From Sphingobacteriia bacterium 24-36-13 (lineage in GTDB: Bacteria > Bacteroidota > Bacteroidia > Chitinophagales > Chitinophagaceae), in NCBI GenBank assembly GCA_002281875.1, contig NCHN01000007.1, positions 25,198 through 89,197 on the forward strand: a DNA stretch of 64,000 nucleotides, in the 5' to 3' direction. The stretch's first letter is position 1. Every line of letters begins with the position of its first letter. The notes under the pieces were generated by a model, which was not told the origin of the DNA, made no database searches, and saw only the letters and a list, made by a program, of their open reading frames with translations. The position numbers and the translations under genes were made by a program. Of this stretch, positions 46,615 through 55,776 are shown in pieces.

Positions 46615-48279
46615 TTACCCTTTTTTTACTTCTTTAGCCCAAGTATCTTTTAATGTAACGGTTCTATTGAATACCATTTTGTTAGAAGTGCTATCTGCAT
46701 CTTGTACAAAATACCCTTTTCTTAAAAATTGGAAAGCTTTATCGGATGCATCATTGGCTAATGCTGGTTCTGCATATACATTTGACAATACAGTTAATGA
46801 GTCAGGATTGATATGGTCTTTAAAATCACCTTCTGCATTGGCAACATCTTCTACTTTAAATAAGCGATCATACAATCTTACTTCCGCATGTATGGCATGA
46901 GAAGCGCTCACCCAATGCAATGTGCCTTTTACATGAATACCTGATGTATCATTACCACTTCTGCTTTCGGGTATATAAGTACAATGCACTTCAGTTATAT
47001 TTCCATTGGCATCTTTAACAACTTCCTCGCATTTAATGATATAAGCACTTTTTAAACGAACCATTTGACCTGGTGCTAAACGGAAATATTTTTTAGAAGG
47101 AATTTCCATAAAATCATCTTTCTCAATCCATATTTCTTTGCTAAACGGAACAGTTCTAACTCCACCGTTTGGATCTTCTGGATTGTTTTCACTAGTTAGT
47201 TCTTCTTCCGCTTTATCATAGTTGGTAATAACTACTTTAAGTGGATCAAATACGACCATTCTTCTAAGGGCTGTTTTATTCAACTCCTCTCTAACACAAA
47301 ACTCCAATAAACCAACATCAATTAAATTGTCTCTTTTTGCAACACCAATTCTATCGCAGAATTCTCTAATGGCTGCTGCTGGATATCCTCTCCTTCTCAT
47401 ACCACTGATGGTACTCATTCTAGGGTCATCCCAACCATTCACCATTTGCTCGTTTACCAACTGTAATAGTTTGCGTTTACTCATAACAGTATACGTCATG
47501 TTTAAACGAGCAAATTCATATTGTTGTGAAGGGAAAGTCGCTAATTTTTCAATACACCAGTTGTACAAAGGTCTATGGGGAACGAATTCTAAAGTACAAA
47601 TGGAATGCGTGATTTTTTCAATGGAATCACTTTGTCCATGAGCAAAATCATACATTGGATACACACACCACTTATCTCCAGTTCTATGATGATGCGCATG
47701 TTTGATTCTATAAATAATGGGGTCTCTTAATAACATATTGGGAGACTCCATATCAATTTTTGCTCGAACTACTTTTGCGCCATCTGGAAATTTACCTGCC
47801 TTCATTTCTTCAAATAAAACCCTGTTTTCAGCAGGCGTTCTATTGGCAAATTCATTTCTCTTACCCGGAACAGTTGGGGTTCCTTTTTGTAAAGCAATTT
47901 CATCGCTCGTGCTATCGTCTACATAAGCCAATCCTAGATCAATGAGTTTTAAGGCCATTTCATACAACTGATCAAAATAGTCGGAAGCATATAATTCATT
48001 AGCCCATTCAAATCCTAGCCATTTAACATCGTTCTTAATACTTTCCACGTATTCTGTATCTTCTGTCACAGGGTTGGTATCATCAAAACGAAGATTGGTA
48101 GAACCACCATATTTTTTAGCTAAACCAAAATTCAGTACAATACTTTTAGCATGACCAATATGTAAATATCCATTTGGTTCAGGTGGAAAACGAGTGGTGA
48201 TCAATTCGTGTTTTCCGCTGGCTAAATCAGATTCAATAATCTCTTCTATAAAATTCAAACTTTTCTCTTCGCTGCTCAT
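46615..48279 (-). CDS. glnS: Glutaminyl-tRNA synthetase
   Basis: Class I aminoacyl-tRNA synthetase that charges tRNA-Gln directly. The protein is 554 residues. HIGH motif at H40-I-G-H43 (PNGYLHIGHAKS), the KMSKS-like VMSKRKLLQLV, and the GlnRS anticodon-binding beta-barrels (about 340-540). The GlnRS-specific FDDTNP and YDFAHG segments separate it from glutamyl-tRNA synthetase. It follows hutH by three bases, suggesting co-transcription, though the two enzymes have no evident common role. Confidence 0.95.
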   Translation of the reverse strand: MSSEEKSLNFIEEIIESDLASGKHELITTRFPPEPNGYLHIGHAKSIVLNFGLAKKYGGSTNLRFDDTNPVTEDTEYVESIKNDVKWLGFEWANELYASDYFDQLYEMALKLIDLGLAYVDDSTSDEIALQKGTPTVPGKRNEFANRTPAENRVLFEEMKAGKFPDGAKVVRAKIDMESPNMLLRDPIIYRIKHAHHHRTGDKWCVYPMYDFAHGQSDSIEKITHSICTLEFVPHRPLYNWCIEKLATFPSQQYEFARLNMTYTVMSKRKLLQLVNEQMVNGWDDPRMSTISGMRRRGYPAAAIREFCDRIGVAKRDNLIDVGLLEFCVREELNKTALRRMVVFDPLKVVITNYDKAEEELTSENNPEDPNGGVRTVPFSKEIWIEKDDFMEIPSKKYFRLAPGQMVRLKSAYIIKCEEVVKDANGNITEVHCTYIPESRSGNDTSGIHVKGTLHWVSASHAIHAEVRLYDRLFKVEDVANAEGDFKDHINPDSLTVLSNVYAEPALANDASDKAFQFLRKGYFVQDADSTSNKMVFNRTVTLKDTWAKEVKKG

Positions 48280-48282
48280 TCC

Positions 48283-49794
48283 CTAGTTATTTCTTGAATT
48301 GGTTGGTTTATAATTGGCTATAAAATTAATTGAATTTATCATGTCTGTATGCAAAATTCTATCAGCATCGTTAAAGGCCACTACTTTTCTAAATTCGGTC
48401 ATTAATTCTTCTAATATAGGAGAAGTCTTAGCTGGTCTTCTAAAGTCTAGTGCCTGAGCTGCTGTCAACAGTTCTATTCCTAATACTTTTTCTACGTTCA
48501 GCATTAATCGATAGCATTTAGTAGCAGCATTTGCACCCATACTTACATGGTCTTCTTGGTTATTGCTACTTGAAATACTGTCTACAGACGCCGGGGTGCA
48601 CAATTGTTTGTTTTCGCTCACAATTCCAGCAGCAGTGTATTGTGGAATCATAAAACCCGAGTTCAATCCTGCATTTTTAACTAGGAACATAGGTAGATTA
48701 CGCTGACCAGAAATCAATTGGTAAGTTCTTCTCTCCGATATACTGGCAATTTCACTCATAGCAATACACAAATAGTCTAGGTTAATGGCCAGGGGTTGTC
48801 CATGAAAATTACCCCCACTCACAATCAGGTCTTCATCTGGGAAAATATTTGGATTATCTGTAACAGCATTTACCTCTTGCATAAACACGCTTAAAACATG
48901 TTTAAAAGCATCCATGCTTGCTCCATGCACTTGAGGGATACACCTAAACGAATAGGGATCTTGAACCTGAGATTTAGTTTGATTGGCTATTTCACTCCCA
49001 TACAAATAACATTGAATTTCTGCGGCAGTTTCGATTTGACCTTGATGCCCCCTTATTTTGTGGATGGAAGGATGATAGGGTTCCGTTACACAATCAAAAG
49101 CATCAATTGACAAAGCAGCTATTAAGTTGGCCATTTCCAATAACTGTTCTGCTTTTTTTAAACAGTGCAAACCATATGCATTCATAAACTGTGTGCCATT
49201 AATTAAAGCAAGACCTTCTTTGCTTTGTAAGTGTATTGGCTCCCAATTCATCTTTTTTAAAGCAGCTGATGCAGGTATTTTCTCTCCTTTAAAATAGACA
49301 TCCCCTAGTCCTAATAAGGATAAACTTAAATGACTAAGGGGTGCTAAATCGCCTGATGCGCCCAATGAACCTTGCGTGTAAATAACAGGTAAAATGTCAT
49401 TATTATACATGTCCATTAAGCGAATAACTGTTTGAATTTGCACACCACTATGCCCATAACTCAACTGCTTAATTTTAAGCATCATCATTAGCTTTACTAT
49501 CTGTTTTGGAACTTCCTCCCCTAACCCACATGAATGAGACACAATCAGATTATATTGTAATTGTTCAATCTGATCTAAACTAATTTGTACATTTTGTAAG
49601 TATCCAAAACCAGTATTAACCCCATAATACATTTTGCCAGGCTCTTGCATTTTTTGATTCAAATATTCTCTACAGCGCATTATTTTTTCATGCGCATCAA
49701 AAGTGATGGAAACAAGTTGGTCGTAGTCTAATAAATGCTTGATTTGCTGAAATTGCAGTGGTTTACTATCGAGGGGTAAATAATTATAGCTCAT
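48283..49794 (-). CDS. hutH: Histidine ammonia-lyase
   Basis: Converts L-histidine to urocanate with the MIO prosthetic group formed from A146-S147-G148 (GSLGASGDLAPL). The protein is 503 residues. Y57 in YGVNTGFG, QDPYSFRCIPQVHGA, NFHGQP and NQEDHVSMGANAA are the family's active-site segments and fit HutH rather than phenylalanine or tyrosine lyases, though tyrosine activity cannot be fully excluded. ATG at 49794 chosen over an upstream TTG. Other hut genes are not near. Upstream lies a candidate promoter TTG-N21-TTTACTTTG. Confidence 0.88.
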   Translation of the reverse strand: MSYNYLPLDSKPLQFQQIKHLLDYDQLVSITFDAHEKIMRCREYLNQKMQEPGKMYYGVNTGFGYLQNVQISLDQIEQLQYNLIVSHSCGLGEEVPKQIVKLMMMLKIKQLSYGHSGVQIQTVIRLMDMYNNDILPVIYTQGSLGASGDLAPLSHLSLSLLGLGDVYFKGEKIPASAALKKMNWEPIHLQSKEGLALINGTQFMNAYGLHCLKKAEQLLEMANLIAALSIDAFDCVTEPYHPSIHKIRGHQGQIETAAEIQCYLYGSEIANQTKSQVQDPYSFRCIPQVHGASMDAFKHVLSVFMQEVNAVTDNPNIFPDEDLIVSGGNFHGQPLAINLDYLCIAMSEIASISERRTYQLISGQRNLPMFLVKNAGLNSGFMIPQYTAAGIVSENKQLCTPASVDSISSSNNQEDHVSMGANAATKCYRLMLNVEKVLGIELLTAAQALDFRRPAKTSPILEELMTEFRKVVAFNDADRILHTDMINSINFIANYKPTNSRNN

Positions 49795-49857
49795 TAAGGC
49801 AATCGTTTGGTGCAAAGTAAACTGTTTTACAATTTATCGCACCAATTTGGCTTCTTG

Positions 49858-49889
49858 TTTGATTTAGTAAAAAAAAATCCTTTATTTTG
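49858..49889 (+). promoter_or_regulatory. Candidate promoter of tRNA-Arg
   Basis: TTTG at 49858-49861 and TATTTTG at 49883-49889 with 21 bases between, near the Bacteroidota -33/-7 consensus (one base short of TAnnTTTG). Transcription would start about 5-8 bases before the tRNA. Confidence 0.45.
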
Positions 49890-49902
49890 CACCTCCAAAA
49901 CT

Positions 49903-49976
49903 GGTTCGGTAGCTCAGCTGGATAGAGCAACTGCCTTCTAAGCAGTAGGTCATTGGTTCGAATCCAATCCGAATCA
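49903..49976 (+). tRNA. tRNA-Arg (anticodon UCU)
   Basis: The 74-base gene folds as a normal cloverleaf. The 7-bp acceptor pairs 49903-49909 with 49969-49975 (one G-T), the D-arm holds AGCTCAGCTGGATAGAGC, and the anticodon stem ACTGC/GCAGT encloses the loop CTTCTAA with anticodon TCT. The T-arm ATTGG-TTCGAAT-CCAAT is intact. The discriminator is A at 49976 and no CCA is encoded, so the end is added afterwards. It reads AGA codons, frequent here. Confidence 0.95.
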
Positions 49977-49990
49977 CGGTATAACCAACA

Positions 49991-50026
49991 AATAAAAACC
50001 CTACAAGAATTTGTAGGGTTTTTATT
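49991..50026. terminator. Bidirectional terminator after tRNA-Arg
   Basis: Perfect 16-bp stem (49991-50006 with 50011-50026), GAAT loop, with A- and T-tracts. It separates the tRNA from the convergent J-domain gene. Confidence 0.9.
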
Positions 50027-50046
50027 TAGGACTAAACAGGCCATGA

Positions 50047-50496
50047 TTACTCTGCAGCAACCAATTTGCTCGTGCTCCTATATAAATAACTAGAATAAAT
50101 ATGCCTTCTGGCAAATCTACCCGGGGTTTCGGCATTAATTAGTTTTACATAAATGGCTTTGGGAACCCCAAAGTATTCATATTCATTTCCATCTTCGAAA
50201 ATAATTTTGAGTACTTCTGACTTGTAATCAAAGTCTACAATGCTAGAATTATTAGTGGTTTCAGTGTAATCTGCCAATGTTAGTTCCCTTGTTTCAGGCG
50301 CGATACTTACCAGAAAATGGTACGCTTGTATAATTTTCTTGCTTTTTTCTTCAGCATCTAGCTTTAGATCTGGGGTGTCAGAAAATTTGTCGGGATGCCA
50401 CTCTTTCATTAACCCTCTATATATTGTTTTTAACTCTTTAAGGCTGGTTGTTTCAGTAGCCCCTAATAATTTTCTGTAACTTAAAATTTGTCTCAT
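50047..50496 (-). CDS. J-domain protein with C-terminal KTSC domain
   Basis: One hundred forty-nine residues. The J domain (about 4-66) has the DnaK-stimulating HPD at 34-36 (EWHPDKF) after a basic helix II, and the domain starts at YRKLLGA. The C-terminal part (about 84-142: VDFDYKSEVLKIIFEDGNEYEYFGVPKAIYVKLINAETPGRFARRHI) is a KTSC domain, an RNA- or protein-binding fold. ATG at 50496 used; the longer frame starts with TTG. Probably a specialised co-chaperone of DnaK; clients unknown. The combination seems common in Bacteroidota, but I state it from memory. Confidence 0.85.
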   Translation of the reverse strand: MRQILSYRKLLGATETTSLKELKTIYRGLMKEWHPDKFSDTPDLKLDAEEKSKKIIQAYHFLVSIAPETRELTLADYTETTNNSSIVDFDYKSEVLKIIFEDGNEYEYFGVPKAIYVKLINAETPGRFARRHIYSSYLYRSTSKLVAAE

Positions 50497-50605
50497 AAAT
50501 ATTTGATGCGGGTAATTTTTACCCAAATTGGGCGCAAAGGTACCGTATTTAAGGTTAATATATGTTTCAATACCCTTGCTTCAGTTGTTTTTGTTAATTT
50601 GCCTC

Positions 50606-51277
50606 ATGAATGTTTTAATGGAAAAAGGCTGGAAAGAAATATTGGCGAAGGAATTTGAGAAGCCTTTTTTTCTGCAGGTTGTTGCACATTTAAGAACAGA
50701 GAAAGCAACTAAGGAAACAATTTATCCTCCGGGGCCGCTCATTTTTAATGCATTTAATTCGACTCCTTTTAATGAACTGAAAGTGGTGATTCTAGGTCAG
50801 GATCCCTATCATGGACCAGGTCAAGCGCATGGATTAAGTTTTTCTGTTCCAGATGGAGTAAAGCCTCCGCCTTCTTTGGTAAATATCTACAAAGAATTAC
50901 ATAAAGACATAGGAATGCCCATTCCCACAACTGGCAATTTGCTCCCATGGGCTAAACAAGGCGTTTTATTGCTCAATGCAGTGCTTACCGTAAGAGCCAA
51001 TGAGCCTGCTAGTCATGCTAAAATTGGTTGGATGGGTTTTACAGATAGCGTTATAAGAAAAATATCAGTAGAAAAAACAGGAATTGTTTTTTTGTTATGG
51101 GGTAAGTTTGCACACGAAAAGCAAGCGTTGATAGACGAAACCAAACATTATGTATTAAAAGCAGCCCACCCCTCTCCTTTTAGTGCAGACAAAGGATTTT
51201 TTGGATGTAAGCATTTCAGTAAAACCAATGAACTCTTAGTACAGCAAGGAATTGACCCTATCAATTGGCATTTATAA
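50606..51277 (+). CDS. ung: Uracil-DNA glycosylase, family 1
   Basis: Removes uracil from DNA, the first step of base-excision repair. The protein is 223 residues, the normal family-1 length. The water-activating D66 is in GQDPYHG (residues 64-70), and the second catalytic H188 is in HPSPFSA. NLLPWAKQGVLLLN and the LLWGKFAH uracil-binding segments are present. The open frame extends 26 codons upstream, but the homology starts with the ATG at 50606. PlsC starts 36 bases after its stop on the same strand. Confidence 0.96.
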   Translation: MNVLMEKGWKEILAKEFEKPFFLQVVAHLRTEKATKETIYPPGPLIFNAFNSTPFNELKVVILGQDPYHGPGQAHGLSFSVPDGVKPPPSLVNIYKELHKDIGMPIPTTGNLLPWAKQGVLLLNAVLTVRANEPASHAKIGWMGFTDSVIRKISVEKTGIVFLLWGKFAHEKQALIDETKHYVLKAAHPSPFSADKGFFGCKHFSKTNELLVQQGIDPINWHL

Positions 51278-51313
51278 TGCAGGTTATATTAGTCGTTATT
51301 ATAAAAAATAAGA

Positions 51314-52051
51314 ATGAAATTATTTAAAGATATTTTTGCTAGAGTTTGGGCCTTTTGGGGGTTGATTAGTTTTATAGGTACTTTTTTGATTATACTTATT
51401 CCATCCTTACTAACTGCATTAATTCCTGATCCTAAAGGGATGGGGTATTTTATTCAACTTGCTAGATTGTGGATGAATACTTGGTTGTTTATGATTGGAT
51501 GCCCTGTTTCTGTTAGAGGTAAGATTCACTTTAAAAAGGGCCAAACCTATATTGTTACTTGTAATCATAATTCATTATTAGACATTCCACTTTCCTCTCC
51601 TTTTATACCAGGCGCAAACCAGACCATTGCAAAGAAAGAGTTTACTAAAATTCCTCTTTTTGGATGGTATTATGAAAGAGGATCTGTAATAGTAGATCGC
51701 AAAAGTGATGCAAGCAGAAGAAAAAGTTATGAACTCATGAAAGCCGCACTCCAAAAGGGTTTTCATATGTGTATATATCCCGAAGGAACTCGTAATAGAA
51801 CTTCCGCGCCACTAAAGCAATTTTATGATGGCGCTTTTAAGTTGGCAGCAGATTCAGGTTATTCAATTATACCTGCTGTTATTTTAAATACCAAGAAAGC
51901 ATTGCCGGCAAATCGATTTTTTTATTTGATGCCCCATCCATTAGCCATTCATTTTTTAGAACCCGTTGAGGTAAATGGACAATCGGCTGCTGTTTTAAAG
52001 GAGCTTGTATACAATAAAATGGCAGAGCATTACTTAAAGCACACCAATTAA
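51314..52051 (+). CDS. plsC: 1-acyl-sn-glycerol-3-phosphate acyltransferase (PlsC)
   Basis: Makes phosphatidic acid, the second acylation of phospholipid synthesis, at the inner membrane. It has 245 residues with a hydrophobic N-terminal helix (about 14-36). Catalytic HX4D at H85-D90 (NHNSLLD) and the glycerophosphate-binding YPEGTRN (E157 to N161). The helix pair around 44-60 also associates with the membrane. Its last four bases overlap the convergent lptD gene. The cassette with ung and the following outer-membrane genes may be only positional. Confidence 0.9.
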   Translation: MKLFKDIFARVWAFWGLISFIGTFLIILIPSLLTALIPDPKGMGYFIQLARLWMNTWLFMIGCPVSVRGKIHFKKGQTYIVTCNHNSLLDIPLSSPFIPGANQTIAKKEFTKIPLFGWYYERGSVIVDRKSDASRRKSYELMKAALQKGFHMCIYPEGTRNRTSAPLKQFYDGAFKLAADSGYSIIPAVILNTKKALPANRFFYLMPHPLAIHFLEPVEVNGQSAAVLKELVYNKMAEHYLKHTN

Positions 52052-54690
52052 AAGTTAGAGAAGGTTCTACTTCTGTTGATTCTTAAATCTCTTAAAATAC
52101 CCGATTTAGGGTTTACGGTAATATTGAATGATCTAAATAATCCAATTGGGGTAACATTAATAGACAATTGCCAACAATGCATTTCACGGGTAATAAATGT
52201 ACTTAGTTGCTGTAGGTTTCCTCTTGTAATATCATAGAACCCTGTTGCCCCAACTTTCCATTTATCGGTGAGGCTAAAGTCTCCATTAAAATTAAAAGTG
52301 GAAAATGTTTGAGTAATAAATCCACTATAATCAGGGGCTAATACTCTAGTAAAATTGAATGAGTAAGCAATGGAAAGATTCCATGGAATATTGAAATCAG
52401 TAAACTCAGCCGGATTGGCCCTTGCAAATTGTAATTGTCTTTGCTGTTCATCTGGGGTCATAAATGGATCTACCGGAATTTCTTTGTCTTTCTCTTCTTT
52501 TCCATCTTTTGATTTACTCCTAAAAGATGTAGAGATGGCCACGTTGCCACTTGTTATTCTTCCAAATTTAAACTTAGCGGGATCCCATAAAATCTGCTTT
52601 GATCTAAATCCTCTATTATCAATATCATATGGATCCAAGTTGGCACTTGCTGTAATATTTACTTTTTCAAAAAGGGTACTTCTTGCATAGAAATTAAAAT
52701 TTCCTAACTGAAAACTATCTGCTAAGAAATTGTAATTAGAATTGAAACCAAAGCCATCAATCAATTTTATTTTTTTGCCAGCTTTATCTGCAGTGTCTTG
52801 CTTGTTTTTAGTTTTCATTTCAAGCAAGTTATCAATACCAAAACCTATACCTCCGAATGCGCCTTCTCCAAATGCCCCTAGTATTCCTCCATCAAATTGA
52901 GACACTCTTAATGTTCTGTTACTTGTATCAACCTTTAAATTGTAATAGTATTTGGCATTCATATCGGGTTGATAGTTAACAGATATGGTAGGCCTTATTT
53001 CATGACGTATAGCAACAATATTACTGGTAGGTTTAAACTTGTATGTACCGAAAATACGCGTGTTTGCAGCTATGCCGAAACTCATTTGTCTGGCAGCATA
53101 AAATCCACGTTGAATTACCGTATCAACTTTATTGGTGGTATTGTTCCAAGACCTGAAATTTCTTTGGCCGTACCATCTTTCTGAATAAGATACACTTGGT
53201 GCTATTGTTATTGGCCCTAATGAAGGAAGTGATAATGTAATAGGGATACTATGCTGCGCACCATATTGTAAAGTATCTAATATTCTTCTAATACTAAATG
53301 CGGTATCGTAAAATGAAATTTGGTTTTGAAAGTTTCCACTATATCCAATACCTATTTTTTCATACCATTTACCTGATCCAACTTGATCTTTAGATTGAAA
53401 AGGATAAAAAGTTACCACGTTAAAGTTAACCGTTGGCAAATTCATATTTACCAATCTTAGGTTGTTGTTTTGGTTGTGATTTAAGTTAACCGATAAATTG
53501 TATTTGCCCTTCCAATCTTTGCTATAACTAATTGAAGAGCTTAACTGATTCTGAAAATTAACAAATGGGTTATTGAGTAAGGTTTGGTTAAATCGGCTGC
53601 TACCAAAATTGACGTTTGCTGAAAAATTAGTTCCTGGTCTTGCTCTAGAATCTCTATTATGCGACCAATTAATCATGAATGATCTGCTCGAATTAAATTC
53701 GTCTTTAGATAAAGTGCTCCTATTTAAACTCTTGGTATTCTGAAAAGTAATATTCAAATTGCCCGTATAAGCGTATCGCTTTATATACTTCGAATTAATA
53801 TTTAAGTTCCACCCTCCAAACGAATATAAATTAGATCGTAAGGTTACGTCCATTTTTTCACTCAATACAAAATAATAACCTAATCCTTCTAAGCCCAAAC
53901 CAAAATCGGGACTAGCTGTAAAGGCCGGCGGCAATAATCCCCCATGCCTCCCCTTGTTTAAAGGGAATATACCAAAAGGTATACCTATGGGCATAGGAAC
54001 GCCTTCAAATTCTGGGAATGATGGACCAGCAATCCCCATTTTATTGTTGATGATTTTCATTTTACTGGTTCTGAAATTGTAATGGGGTACGTCTAAATTA
54101 CAAGTGGTAAATCGAGCCCTTTTTGCATAGACTTCAGTTCCACTTATCTTTTTTAAATCTATTGCATTCACATAAATTTCACCCTCTTGAAAAAAAGTAT
54201 TTTTAGTTAATCCCTTTCCCGATTTCATGTTGTAAAAAATGGTATCGCTAATCGACTTCATTTCTCCTTGAATAAACTGTGGTTTACTTGCCGGATTACC
54301 AGAAGAGTCTTTTGATCCATATGCTTGAACCATTTGAGATCGCTGGTCATATTTTATAGTTGCAGCATCTAGCTTAAGATCAGTATAATCAACTTTAGCT
54401 TTACCATATAAGAAAAATTCTCGGGTAGAAATGATCAGTACACCAGAATCTTCTGCGTTGTATTTTATAGGGGCATCAATAGAATCTTTAGAAATTTTTA
54501 ACGTATCAGTTTTAATTCTCATACTGTCTTTTAGAATAGGCTTAGATAGCGTATCCTTAAGACTCTTAGCTGCATTAGTAGCTATGGTTTGCGCCTGCAG
54601 ATTAAGCGATAGAAATGTTAATATCCCCAAATACAGGAACAGAACAATAGCCAGCCTTGTTTTTACGTTAATTTTACTTATCCTGTTCAT
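52048..54690 (-). CDS. LptD-like LPS-assembly outer-membrane protein
   Basis: Large outer-membrane protein of 880 residues with a signal peptide (about 1-33, LQAQ). An N-terminal OstA-type beta-jellyroll (about 60-230: STREFFLYGKAKVDYTDLKL, KKNTFFQEGEIYVNA) is followed by a long C-terminal barrel of many beta strands. In the LptD family the C-terminal barrel inserts lipopolysaccharide in the outer leaflet. The few cysteines are in the N-terminal part (ARFTTCNLD). It overlaps plsC by four bases at the 3' end and diverges from an amidase gene across 72 bases. Confidence 0.87.
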   Translation of the reverse strand: MNRISKINVKTRLAIVLFLYLGILTFLSLNLQAQTIATNAAKSLKDTLSKPILKDSMRIKTDTLKISKDSIDAPIKYNAEDSGVLIISTREFFLYGKAKVDYTDLKLDAATIKYDQRSQMVQAYGSKDSSGNPASKPQFIQGEMKSISDTIFYNMKSGKGLTKNTFFQEGEIYVNAIDLKKISGTEVYAKRARFTTCNLDVPHYNFRTSKMKIINNKMGIAGPSFPEFEGVPMPIGIPFGIFPLNKGRHGGLLPPAFTASPDFGLGLEGLGYYFVLSEKMDVTLRSNLYSFGGWNLNINSKYIKRYAYTGNLNITFQNTKSLNRSTLSKDEFNSSRSFMINWSHNRDSRARPGTNFSANVNFGSSRFNQTLLNNPFVNFQNQLSSSISYSKDWKGKYNLSVNLNHNQNNNLRLVNMNLPTVNFNVVTFYPFQSKDQVGSGKWYEKIGIGYSGNFQNQISFYDTAFSIRRILDTLQYGAQHSIPITLSLPSLGPITIAPSVSYSERWYGQRNFRSWNNTTNKVDTVIQRGFYAARQMSFGIAANTRIFGTYKFKPTSNIVAIRHEIRPTISVNYQPDMNAKYYYNLKVDTSNRTLRVSQFDGGILGAFGEGAFGGIGFGIDNLLEMKTKNKQDTADKAGKKIKLIDGFGFNSNYNFLADSFQLGNFNFYARSTLFEKVNITASANLDPYDIDNRGFRSKQILWDPAKFKFGRITSGNVAISTSFRSKSKDGKEEKDKEIPVDPFMTPDEQQRQLQFARANPAEFTDFNIPWNLSIAYSFNFTRVLAPDYSGFITQTFSTFNFNGDFSLTDKWKVGATGFYDITRGNLQQLSTFITREMHCWQLSINVTPIGLFRSFNITVNPKSGILRDLRINRSRTFSNF

Positions 54691-54762
54691 GGTGCTGAAG
54701 ACAAAATTAAGGTCTAAAACCGTGTAAATAGAATTTTAGGTCTGATTCCTTAATGAAATGAT

Positions 54763-55704
54763 ATGATTAAAAGACATAATGCTGCTTTCTATCTGTTAAG
54801 TTTTGCATTCCTCCTGTTTACCTCATTTACAGATAAGCAACCTGTACCTCAACAAAAACAGCCTTTAAAGCGCATTATTATTGATGCTGGTCATGGCGGA
54901 ACTGATGTTGGTGCAAAGGGAAGGTATTCTACTGAGAAAGATTTATGTTTAGCAATTTCTTTAAAGTTAGAGAAGATGATGAGTCAGGAAATTCCTGATG
55001 TGGAATTGGTTATGACTAGAACAACAGATGTTTACGATGATGTAGTAAGAAAAGCTGAAATAGCTAATCAGGCAAAGGGCGATTTATTTCTTTGTATTCA
55101 CGTAAATAGTGCTAGGCCAATTAAACAAACTGAATTTATTGGCTATAAAACGGTAACGGCTTATAAAGGAAAGGGTAAAAAGAAGAAAAAATATACCAAA
55201 AAAGTGAAGGACTATAGAACTTGGTATTTACCCAATCCGGCTAAAGGAACTGAAACTTTTATTTACAACGTAAATAAAACAAGTGGCCGAATGAAGGCAT
55301 TAAGTCAAGGCGATGACTTTAGTATGGATAGTGCTACCCAACAAGAAATGAAGTTGTTTGAGCAGAACGATCCAGCTAAAATGATGTTACTGAGCATGAA
55401 AACCCAAACTTATTTTCAAAGAAGTGCCGATTTAGCCCTAACCATTGAAGATGAGTTTAAAAAGGTAGGTAGAATTAGTAGAGAAGCTAAACAGCGCAAT
55501 GAGGGTATTTTTGTACTACATGCTGTAAATATGCCAGCTGTTTTAGTAGAAACTGGCTTTATTTCCAATCCAGAGGAAGAAGACTATTTGAATAGTGAAG
55601 AAGGGCAAAAAGAGATATGCGAAGTCATCATTAAGGCAGTAAAGCGATACAAATACTCTTTAGAAAAGCAATTGACCAATTCTGGATCAAGTAATAATAG
55701 ATAA
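54763..55704 (+). CDS. N-acetylmuramoyl-L-alanine amidase, AmiC/amidase_3 type
   Basis: Zinc amidase removing stem peptides from the glycan strand, likely in cell separation. It has 313 residues with an N-terminal export signal (about 1-24). H44 (IIIDAGHGG), E58 (STEKD) and H113 (LCIHVNSA) are the zinc ligands, and E263 (VLVETGFIS) is the catalytic Glu. Between H113 and E263 lies a large insert with a Lys-rich patch (residues 134-150), of the regulatory-helix type but larger than in E. coli AmiC. The MCE gene follows after 72 bases, with a -7 element of its own. Confidence 0.92.
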   Translation: MIKRHNAAFYLLSFAFLLFTSFTDKQPVPQQKQPLKRIIIDAGHGGTDVGAKGRYSTEKDLCLAISLKLEKMMSQEIPDVELVMTRTTDVYDDVVRKAEIANQAKGDLFLCIHVNSARPIKQTEFIGYKTVTAYKGKGKKKKKYTKKVKDYRTWYLPNPAKGTETFIYNVNKTSGRMKALSQGDDFSMDSATQQEMKLFEQNDPAKMMLLSMKTQTYFQRSADLALTIEDEFKKVGRISREAKQRNEGIFVLHAVNMPAVLVETGFISNPEEEDYLNSEEGQKEICEVIIKAVKRYKYSLEKQLTNSGSSNNR

Positions 55705-55742
55705 TAGCTTACCCGATTATTCTTAAAACGAACGAAGAACCT

Positions 55743-55750
55743 TAAATTTG
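55743..55750 (+). promoter_or_regulatory. Candidate -7 element of the MCE/OstA/nhaA unit
   Basis: TAAATTTG, exact TAnnTTTG, 26 bases before the MCE gene ATG. No clear -33 box. Confidence 0.35.
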
Positions 55751-55776
55751 TTCTTGACTTAATTAATGTCTTATCA

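Noticed and set aside
48283-49794. A complete histidine-utilisation operon
   Set aside because: Only hutH is present. The downstream gene is glnS and upstream is a tRNA, with no hutU, hutI or hutG in the window.
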